This document shows, in pieces, positions 1 through 5,105 of a stretch of DNA of 5,105 bases. The notes beneath the pieces were generated by a model that did no database searches, had not been told where the DNA came from, and saw only the letters and a program-made list of their open reading frames with translations. Positions within the stretch are counted from its first letter, which is position 1, and every line of letters starts with the position of its first letter. The stretch is from Bacteroidota bacterium. GTDB taxonomy: Bacteria; Bacteroidota; Ignavibacteria; SZUA-365. Both the position numbers and the translations under genes were made by a program. Location: positions 1 to 5,105 of the forward strand of contig JAGTUW010000247.1 in NCBI GenBank assembly GCA_018224345.1, read 5' to 3'.

Positions 1-347
1 CCCTCGGGCGCTGTGAACAGTTCGTCGTACTTGTATGTCCACGGTTCGTAATAATCATCCATGCTGGGCTGCGATGGATTGTGGAAGATATTCGGAACAA
101 TGCGCGCCTTGCCGGTGGATTTCAGACGCAGTTTCTCTCCGTCTTTTTCCCAGCCGCCGCGGTACTGTTCCTGGTCCTCCCATTTGGTCGGGTAACCTGT
201 GCCGGGCTTGGTTTCGACATTGTTCCACCACATGTATTCGGTGCCCTTGCGGTCGGTCCACACATTCTTGCAGGCAATGCTGCATGTGTGGCAGCCGATA
301 CATTTGTCGAGATGAAACACCATGGATATTTGCGAACGAACGTTCAT
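1..347 (-). CDS. narH/nxrB: Nitrate reductase / nitrite oxidoreductase beta (iron-sulfur) subunit, N-terminal part
   Basis: This is the 5' end of the electron-transfer subunit, which carries four iron-sulfur clusters and links the alpha-subunit Mo site to the membrane or cytochrome partner. The first 115 codons are present and the frame is open to the left window edge. The protein starts MNVRSQISMVFHLDKCIGCH, and the first ferredoxin-type cluster motif is complete (Cys16, Cys19, Cys22, Cys26, then KNVW). Further along are YMWWNNVETKPGTGYPTKWE (about residues 36-55), QYRGGW and DDYYEPW, all at the positions expected from E. coli NarH. The ATG at 345-347 was chosen because an AGGAGA lies 7 bases upstream and the protein start matches NarH. 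An ATG 5 bases earlier is out of frame and meets a stop after one more codon. The gene follows the alpha subunit after 57 bases. The remaining cluster motifs lie outside the window. Whether it is NarH or NxrB cannot be decided from this part. Confidence 0.95.
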   Translation of the reverse strand, partial: MNVRSQISMVFHLDKCIGCHTCSIACKNVWTDRKGTEYMWWNNVETKPGTGYPTKWEDQEQYRGGWEKDGEKLRLKSTGKARIVPNIFHNPSQPSMDDYYEPWTYKYDELFTAPE

Positions 348-404
348 GCCATGTTCTCCTGCGGAGGCCTGTACGGACTCTCATTCCGGGTTTTCATATC
401 CTGT
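348..404 (-). other. Short alpha-beta intergenic gap, no nxrX
   Basis: Only 57 bases separate the natural end of the alpha gene (TAA at 405-407) from the beta-subunit ATG. Nitrobacter-type nxr clusters carry nxrX, a small peptidyl-prolyl isomerase gene, between these two. There is no room for it here. I see no terminator-like hairpin with a T-run, so both genes are probably on one transcript. Confidence 0.7.
355..360 (-). promoter_or_regulatory. Ribosome binding site of narH/nxrB
   Basis: AGGAGA on the minus strand lies 7 bases before the ATG at 347, an ideal spacing. Its GGAG part could pair with a CTCC three bases upstream, giving a small 4-bp hairpin that would include the site. That hairpin is weak and its effect is an inference. 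Confidence 0.7.
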
Positions 405-698
405 TTACCATTTCAGTTTCGGTAGTTTGCGCACGAGTATGTGCGTATCGCGATTGCTGCCGGTCGGTCCCCAGTAATTGAAATGAAAGGTGAACTGACC
501 ATAGCCGCCGACAAGCAGATTCGGCTTCAGGCGCGTGCGTGTCAGGCTGTTGTGTCCGCCCGCCCGGCGGTCGTTGCGCAACGGTGATTTCGGGACGGAA
601 TAGGTCCGTTCCGGGGAATGATAGATGATGCAGATCCCCCGCGGAATGCGGGCGCTCACCGCCGCACGGGTCACCACGACCCCGTGATCGTTGTGCAC
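405..698 (-). pseudogene. narG/nxrA: C-terminal fragment of NarG/NxrA, downstream of the in-frame stop
   Basis: This stretch encodes the last 97 residues of the catalytic subunit, in exactly the same frame as the main part and separated from it only by one TAA codon. It begins VHNDHGVVVTRAAVSARIPR and continues through AGGHNSLTR, VGGYGQFTFHFNYWGP and GSNRD to end in KLPKLKW before TAA at 405-407. E. coli NarG has the matching VFNSNGALTARAVV, GGIHNSVTR, IGGYAHLAYGFNYYG and GSNRD in the same order. This is the end of the molybdopterin-dinucleotide-binding (domain IV) region that closes over the cofactor. The fragment is intact: no further stop or shift is seen. It could be made only by read-through, by re-initiation at the GTG directly after the stop, or if the stop is a sequence error. 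If none holds, it is an untranslated remnant. Confidence 0.85.
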
Positions 699-701
699 TT
701 A
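699..701 (-). other. Premature in-frame TAA inside narG/nxrA
   Basis: On the minus strand the codons run GAC AAC GAT TGG GTG TAA GTG CAC AAC. E. coli NarG has D-N-D-W-I-E-V-F-N here, so the stop takes the place of a Glu. A single base change would explain it: plus-strand C to A at 701, turning GAA into TAA. CAA or AAA would also be one step away. The natural stop of the same gene, at 405-407, is also TAA, which argues against TAA being a sense codon in this organism. Confidence 0.9.
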
Positions 702-3700
702 CACCCAATCGTTGTCGACGATACCGATTTCCAGTGCGTCCTTGTCGTTGATCCAGAACGGTTCCACACCGCGAGAGAGCGTGGTCATGCGCTGATTGTC
801 GCCGTAGGTGGAATGAATGTGCCATTTCCCGTGTGGCGTCAGATAATTGAGCATGATGCTGCGTCCGACTTCCTTGCTGAAACGCAGGTCCGCATACTCG
901 GTCGGCAGCGGTTTGGGTTTGTAGGTCGGCAGATGTTCACCGAACTGTATGTACCCCTCGTGATCGAGATAGAAATGCTGTCTGCCGGTGAGTGTCCGCC
1001 AGGGAACCCTGGCCTCGACATTGTAGGTGAACGGCGCGTATGCCCTGCCGTTTTCCGTCAGGCCGGACCACATCGGACTATTGAGCAGACGCATCGGGCG
1101 CCCCTGCAGTTCGCTGTAACTGATGCGGACACCGCGATTCCGTTCGGCAAGCTGCGCGAGCGGCAACCCGACCTTTTCCTCCATGTTGCGGTAGGAGCGA
1201 TACGCCAGTTCACCGTTGGTTACCGTGGCGAGCTGGAGTATGGCATTACAGACCTCGACATCCTCTTTCAGTGAAGGCATGAGCAGACCGTTGCTGCTCG
1301 CGGCAGGCTGTTCCTTTGCCAGACGATCGTACTCGTCTTCCACCATGTAGTGGGTGCCGTGCGCGCCGAGTCCCGCACTGCGGACACGTGGACCGAGCGC
1401 GTTGTATTGCTCATACAGTTTGCGGTAATCCCGTGTGACAAATTTTATATCGGGCATGGTCTTTCCCGGAATGGCTTCCACCTCGCCGTTTTTCCAGTCA
1501 CGCATATCCGGTTGCGCAATTTCCGCAGCACTGTCGTGCGCCAATGGGGTAAGCACGACGTCGCGCACGGGTTCGGGAAAATGCCGCTCGGCCAGTTCGG
1601 AAAACCTCTTTGCGATGTCGGCAAATATCCTCCAGTCGCTTTTCGATTCCCAGCACGGCGGTACGGCCGCGGACAGCGGATGGATGAAGCTGTGCATGTC
1701 GGTGGAATTCAGATCGGCCTTCTCATACCAGGTGGCGGCAGGCAGAACGATATCGGAATACAGGGCCGAGGTATCCATGCGGAAATTCAGATCAACGACA
1801 AGATCCATTTTTCCGTGGGGGACCTTGTCATGCCAGACAACTTCCTTGACATGATCGCGGGCCAGGTCCTCGGCAATCGCATTGTCATGCGTACCGAGAT
1901 AATGGCGCAGAAAATACTCATGCCCCTTGCTGCTCGACATCAGCGCATTCCCCCGCCAGATATACCAGACGCGCGGCCAGTTTTCTTCCGCATCCGGATC
2001 CTCTACGGAGAAGCGCAGACGGCCGTCCTTGATCCGTGCGACGATTTCATCCTTCAATACGGCTTCGTCCCGGAAACCTTCGGCATCGAGTTCCCGCATG
2101 ACGTCAAGAGGATTCCGGTTGAACTGTGGGTAAAATGGCATCCACCCACTGCGCACGGCCCGCACCTGTGCGTCCATGGTATGACCGTGTGCCAGGCTCC
2201 CCGGTTTCTGGCCCGGTGGAACGGTGTGATAATCGGTAAAGTCCTTCTCGTAACGCCACTGATCGGTATTCACATAATGCCAGCTCGGTGCGTTCTGAAG
2301 ACGCGAAGCTGCATGCCAGTCCTTGGCAAAGGCAATGGCGCCCCAGGACTCACCGGGGGCCAGCTTCTCCTGGCCGACGTAATGTGCGAGTCCCCCCCCG
2401 TTGACACCGACGCAGCCGGCGAACATGAGCGCGTGTATCGCCGCACGGTACATGAGGTTGGCGTGATACCAGTGGTTGATACCTGCACCGATGATGACCG
2501 TACATTTCCCGCCGGTATGTTCGGCGGTGGAACCCCATTCGCGGGCGAATTGAATCAGATCCGCGCGTCCGATACCTGTGTACCGCTCCGACCATGCAGG
2601 GGTGTACGGAACGCTGTCGTCGTCATAATCTTCCGGATACGCGCCCTCCAGTCCGCGCCCCACACCATACTGTGCGAGCAGCAGATCGTAGGCGGTGGCA
2701 ACGGTGACTTCGCTTCCGTCGGCGCAGCGCACACGGCGCACGGGCACGTGCCGGACGAGACTGCGTCCTTCCGCGAAGTCGTCGAAGCGCACGGCGACGG
2801 TGCCGTCGGAACTGTCGAGCATGGTCAGTTGCGGTGCAATCGCAGTGCCGTCCTTTCCATCCTTGAGTTCCAGATTCCATTTTCCTTTCTCCTGTCCCCA
2901 ACGAAAACCCGAGCTGCCCATGGGCATTTTCGGGGCATCGCTGTTCTCATCCCACATGAGAAATTTCCATTCTCCGTGTTCTTCTTCCGCATAGGCTGCA
3001 AGTCGTCCCGCACGCAGCAATTGTCCCGCGTCGTAGTGTGCACCGTTCTGCTTCAGTTCCACCAGGTAGGGCGCATCGGTGTTCTTTTTCGTATAGTCGA
3101 TGAAGTACGGCGTCTGTCTGTCGATGTGGAATTCCTTGAGCAGCACGTGATTGACTGCCATCCACCAGGCGCCGTCCTGCCCGGCGTTGAGCGACACCCA
3201 TTTGTCGGCATACTTTGCCACCTGGTTGAAGTCGGGTGAGAACACATACATTTTCGTGCCGTTGTGACGGGACTCCGCAGCGAAATGGCAATCGGGAGTG
3301 CGGGTCATGTTGAGATTCGACCCCATGACAGCCAGCAACTTGGCATTGTACCAGTCAGCCGATTCGTTGACGTCGGTCTGCTCTCCCCAGGTTTCCGGAG
3401 AAGCCGAGGGCAGATCGCAGTACCAGTCGTAGAACGAAAGCGAGACCCCACCCATCAGTTGCAGCATGCGGGCGCCCGAGGCATAGGAAATCATCGACAT
3501 GGCGGGAATGGGAGAAAAACCGGCGATGCGATCGGGACCATGGGATTTGATCGTATGAATATTCGCCGCGGCCATGATTTCCAGAACCGTATCCCAGTTT
3601 GTGCGACGGAAGCCGCCTTTGCCGCGTGCCTGTTGCCATCGGCGTCGCGCAGTGGGCTCCTCGACGAGGGACTTCCATGCAGCGACGGGGTCGTCGTACT

Positions 3701-4052
3701 GTGCGCGTGCTTTCTTCCAGAGATCGAGAAGAGCGCCGCGGATGTAGGGATACTTGACGCGCAATGGACTGTAGAGATACCAGGAAAAGGATATACCGCG
3801 CTGACAACCACGCGGCTCATACGGCGGTAATCCGGATTCCAGCATCGGATAATCGAGACCCTGCATTTCCCAGGTGACGATGCCGTCCTTCACATGTATC
3901 ATCCATGTGCAGCTCCCGGTACAGTTCACGCCATGTGTGCTGCGCACGACTTTGTCGTGTTGCCAGCGATTGCGGTAGAATTCTTCCCAACTCCGGTCTT
4001 TTGCATCGCGTTCGTCGCGGATCCAGGGATTGTCCTTTTTCTTGTCATTCAT
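699..4052 (-). CDS. narG/nxrA: Nitrate reductase / nitrite oxidoreductase alpha (Mo-bis-MGD) subunit, truncated by a premature stop
   Basis: This is the catalytic subunit of the DMSO-reductase superfamily, interconverting nitrate and nitrite. 1117 residues precede the stop; with the downstream fragment the gene would encode about 1215, near the family's usual length (E. coli NarG 1247). The FS0 iron-sulfur ligands are His40, Cys44, Cys48 (HGVNCTGSC) and Cys83 (EPRGC). Asp209 in SFYDWYCDLP corresponds to the NarG Asp that binds molybdenum. Other conserved blocks are GFSPIPAMSMISYASGAR (about 178-195), TWGEQTDV, GAGINHWYH, GGGLAHYVGQEKL, LYSDIVLPAATWYEK, STDMHSFIHPLSAAV and HSTYGDNQRM (about 1080-1089). 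No Tat signal is present, so it should act in the cytoplasm. The ATG at 4052 was chosen because GGAG lies 9 bases upstream and because an earlier frame start would lie deep inside the cytochrome gene. The start overlaps the cytochrome stop by 8 bases, so translation is probably coupled. Loss of the last 98 codons removes part of the cofactor-binding domain, so the truncated form is probably inactive. NarG versus NxrA is undecided. Confidence 0.95.
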   Translation of the reverse strand: MNDKKKDNPWIRDERDAKDRSWEEFYRNRWQHDKVVRSTHGVNCTGSCTWMIHVKDGIVTWEMQGLDYPMLESGLPPYEPRGCQRGISFSWYLYSPLRVKYPYIRGALLDLWKKARAQYDDPVAAWKSLVEEPTARRRWQQARGKGGFRRTNWDTVLEIMAAANIHTIKSHGPDRIAGFSPIPAMSMISYASGARMLQLMGGVSLSFYDWYCDLPSASPETWGEQTDVNESADWYNAKLLAVMGSNLNMTRTPDCHFAAESRHNGTKMYVFSPDFNQVAKYADKWVSLNAGQDGAWWMAVNHVLLKEFHIDRQTPYFIDYTKKNTDAPYLVELKQNGAHYDAGQLLRAGRLAAYAEEEHGEWKFLMWDENSDAPKMPMGSSGFRWGQEKGKWNLELKDGKDGTAIAPQLTMLDSSDGTVAVRFDDFAEGRSLVRHVPVRRVRCADGSEVTVATAYDLLLAQYGVGRGLEGAYPEDYDDDSVPYTPAWSERYTGIGRADLIQFAREWGSTAEHTGGKCTVIIGAGINHWYHANLMYRAAIHALMFAGCVGVNGGGLAHYVGQEKLAPGESWGAIAFAKDWHAASRLQNAPSWHYVNTDQWRYEKDFTDYHTVPPGQKPGSLAHGHTMDAQVRAVRSGWMPFYPQFNRNPLDVMRELDAEGFRDEAVLKDEIVARIKDGRLRFSVEDPDAEENWPRVWYIWRGNALMSSSKGHEYFLRHYLGTHDNAIAEDLARDHVKEVVWHDKVPHGKMDLVVDLNFRMDTSALYSDIVLPAATWYEKADLNSTDMHSFIHPLSAAVPPCWESKSDWRIFADIAKRFSELAERHFPEPVRDVVLTPLAHDSAAEIAQPDMRDWKNGEVEAIPGKTMPDIKFVTRDYRKLYEQYNALGPRVRSAGLGAHGTHYMVEDEYDRLAKEQPAASSNGLLMPSLKEDVEVCNAILQLATVTNGELAYRSYRNMEEKVGLPLAQLAERNRGVRISYSELQGRPMRLLNSPMWSGLTENGRAYAPFTYNVEARVPWRTLTGRQHFYLDHEGYIQFGEHLPTYKPKPLPTEYADLRFSKEVGRSIMLNYLTPHGKWHIHSTYGDNQRMTTLSRGVEPFWINDKDALEIGIVDNDWV

Positions 4053-5010
4053 GGGGAGATACTCCGTTGCCCTGTGGCGGTTGCAATGTGTGACGCATGC
4101 GGTCGACCAGCGCACGGCGCACGGTCCGGAAACGCCTGTTCCACAACACGTCGAAAAGGCCGAGCAGCAGCACGGTGCCGCCGAGGCCGAGAAGCAGAAA
4201 ATTCAATCGGGAGGCCGACGGGTCTGCGGGGTTGCGCTGCAGTGTCTGCTCGAAATATGCGGTCAGCGCCAGCACTTCATCGGCAGTGAGCGGGTGATCG
4301 CGAAACAGCGACTGCATGGTCGGCGTCGCGGGAGCGGTCAGCCAACTGGCAAGTACCGTGCGGTTTTCATAGCGCTCGTAGATTGTCGTCAGATCCGGCG
4401 CCAATGTCCCCCCACCGAAGCCGCCGATGCCGTGAACGGCATGACAGGAAATGCATGACGCCGCACCGGAGACGATGCGCTGTTCGCCGGTGAACAGCCT
4501 GCGTCCCGTTTCCACATCTTCTGCTGTAAACGGTCTGTTACTTATCTGCATCCCCTTGAACTGCGATTCCTCCAGTGCCGACTCGGCCTCGATCAATGCG
4601 ATCATGGCTTCCGCGCGTGCCCGCGTCATCGATGGCAGTGTCGGCATGATCACACCACGGGATTCTTCGAGCAGTTGCAGCGCCAGGGGATCACCCGTCG
4701 CAATCATGCCCTGTGGATCGCTGATAAAATCCAGCAACCAGCTTCGGTCCCGCTTTTCATGGACATCCTTGAGATCAGGGCCTGTCAACCGGCCACCGCC
4801 GATCGTGTGACAGCTCATGCAGTTCTGTTTGAAATACTCGACATCCGGTTGGGCAGACATCTGCAGCGGAAACAGCAGCAGCAATACGATGCAGCAGTAT
4901 CGGTAGTCGAACGCCAACCTTGCCCGGCCGTGCGGCGGACATGCCGGCCGCGCAGGTCGCCGGGGAGTGAGGGCATCGGGAGGAATCGTCTGTTCTGGGT
5001 ATCGTGGCAT
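4045..5010 (-). CDS. Membrane-anchored dihaem c-type cytochrome (NarC-like, linked to Nar/Nxr)
   Basis: This is a periplasmic dihaem cytochrome c tethered at its C-terminus, likely moving electrons to or from the Nar/Nxr complex or helping its assembly, as NarC does in the Thermus nar operon. With the ATG at 5010 it has 321 residues. A hydrophobic stretch CCIVLLLLFPL (about 39-49) followed by QMSAQ looks like a signal peptide. Haem motifs are CMSCH (64-68, bases 4807-4821) and CISCH (186-190, bases 4441-4455). IMPTLPSM and PTMQSLF offer possible axial Met ligands. A membrane helix at about 269-289 (LNFLLLGLGGTVLLLGLFDVL) is followed by an Arg-rich cytoplasmic tail. The start is uncertain. The ATG at 5010 has only a weak GGTG upstream and gives an unusually long, Arg/Pro-rich leader. 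A TTG at 4917 would give a neat 22-residue signal peptide, and codon third-position GC in this frame is lower before that point, but it lacks a well-spaced ribosome site. The TGA at 4045-4047 overlaps the alpha-subunit ATG (ATGAATGA). Confidence 0.85.
   Translation of the reverse strand: MPRYPEQTIPPDALTPRRPARPACPPHGRARLAFDYRYCCIVLLLLFPLQMSAQPDVEYFKQNCMSCHTIGGGRLTGPDLKDVHEKRDRSWLLDFISDPQGMIATGDPLALQLLEESRGVIMPTLPSMTRARAEAMIALIEAESALEESQFKGMQISNRPFTAEDVETGRRLFTGEQRIVSGAASCISCHAVHGIGGFGGGTLAPDLTTIYERYENRTVLASWLTAPATPTMQSLFRDHPLTADEVLALTAYFEQTLQRNPADPSASRLNFLLLGLGGTVLLLGLFDVLWNRRFRTVRRALVDRMRHTLQPPQGNGVSPHE
4062..4065 (-). promoter_or_regulatory. Ribosome binding site of narG/nxrA
   Basis: GGAG on the minus strand lies 9 bases before the ATG at 4052, inside the 3' end of the cytochrome gene. 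It is followed after three bases by CTCC, so it could fold into a 4-bp hairpin that ribosomes finishing the cytochrome would open. The site supports the chosen start; the hairpin role is inference. Confidence 0.65.
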
Positions 5011-5105
5011 TCGTGACACCGTTGTTTGTATGGCTGACCCGATAAGCACCCATATCGTGCCACAACAACCGACCGCTGATTTTTGCCTGATTTCGCGGCT
5101 CCGGC
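4815..5105 (-). CDS. Possible 3' end of an upstream c-type cytochrome gene, overlapping frame
   Basis: In the frame open from the right window edge to TGA at 4815-4817, the residues QRCHECHDTQNRRF followed by LPMPSLPGD appear, with the codons for CHECH at 5004-5018. CHECH fits the CXXCH haem c motif, and a Met-Pro-Ser-Leu stretch after it is common in cytochromes c. Third codon positions are GC-rich from about 5018 down to 4920 (26 of 33 codons by my count), then look worse where the downstream cytochrome frame takes over. This suggests an upstream cytochrome gene whose end overlaps, or whose frame was shifted near 4920. Against it, no ordinary gene end is seen: the TGA lies about 100 bases inside the next gene, and the last 25 residues are a Cys/Arg-rich shadow. 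A chance motif is possible. Confidence 0.25.
   Translation of the reverse strand, partial: AGAAKSGKNQRSVVVARYGCLSGQPYKQRCHECHDTQNRRFLPMPSLPGDLRGRHVRRTAGQGWRSTTDTAASYCCCCFRCRCLPNRMSSISNRTA

Noticed and set aside
699..701. Recoding of TAA as a sense codon
   Set aside because: The same gene ends naturally with TAA at 405-407, and no special context around the internal stop is visible.
618..1274. Plus-strand open frame of 218 codons
   Set aside because: It is antisense to the conserved C-terminal part of narG/nxrA and shows no domain or good ribosome site.
1350..3239. Long plus-strand open frame of 629 codons opposite narG/nxrA
   Set aside because: It lies entirely antisense to a gene aligned end to end with NarG. 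Its product shows no recognisable motif, and long antisense frames are common opposite GC-rich genes.
4053..4115. Upstream extension of the narG/nxrA start by 21 codons
   Set aside because: The extra residues overlap the cytochrome tail and lack family similarity. The ATG at 4052 has a well-spaced GGAG.
3894..4458. Plus-strand open frames opposite the narG/cytochrome junction
   Set aside because: They are antisense to two well-supported genes, with no recognisable product.
4775..5068. Third minus-strand open frame at the right edge, with a signal-like stretch MSAARPGKVGVRLPILL
   Set aside because: No haem motif or other family feature is present, and its downstream half is a shadow of the cytochrome gene.

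Overview
The window carries part of one operon, read entirely on the minus strand. From upstream (right edge) to downstream (left edge) it holds: a possible gene end with a CXXCH haem motif (low confidence), a membrane-anchored dihaem cytochrome c, the molybdenum catalytic subunit of a membrane-bound nitrate reductase / nitrite oxidoreductase (NarG/NxrA), and the first 115 codons of the matching iron-sulfur subunit (NarH/NxrB), which runs off the left edge. The genes are tightly packed. The cytochrome stop and the alpha-subunit start overlap by 8 bases, and only 57 bases separate the alpha and beta genes. No RNA gene, mobile element, CRISPR array, promoter or terminator is visible.

The complex is the cytoplasm-facing Nar/Nxr type. 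The alpha subunit has no Tat signal, carries the H-x3-C-x3-C...C set for the FS0 cluster and the Asp that ligates molybdenum in NarG, and can be aligned by eye with E. coli NarG over its whole length. A dihaem cytochrome c ahead of the alpha gene recalls the Thermus narCGHJI operon and the cytochrome genes beside Nitrobacter-type nxr clusters. The host is therefore probably a moderately GC-rich, respiratory or chemolithotrophic bacterium (nitrate reducer or nitrite oxidiser, perhaps proteobacterial). The sequence alone does not fix the direction of catalysis or the taxon. In the expected scheme, alpha and beta form the cytoplasmic catalytic pair, and the cytochrome (periplasmic haems, C-terminal anchor) passes electrons to or from the complex or helps assemble it.

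The most striking point is that the alpha gene is interrupted. After codon 1117 an in-frame TAA (699-701) sits where NarG has a conserved Glu. The same frame then continues without any shift for 97 well-conserved residues to the natural TAA at 405-407. The full gene would encode about 1215 residues, close to the usual NarG/NxrA length. This is a recent nonsense mutation, a sequencing or assembly error, or (speculatively) a split or read-through subunit. A GTG codon follows the stop directly.

The right edge is also odd. All three minus-strand frames are open, the cytochrome start is unclear, and another frame encodes a CHECH haem motif followed by MPSL. This suggests either an overlapping upstream cytochrome gene or a frameshift.
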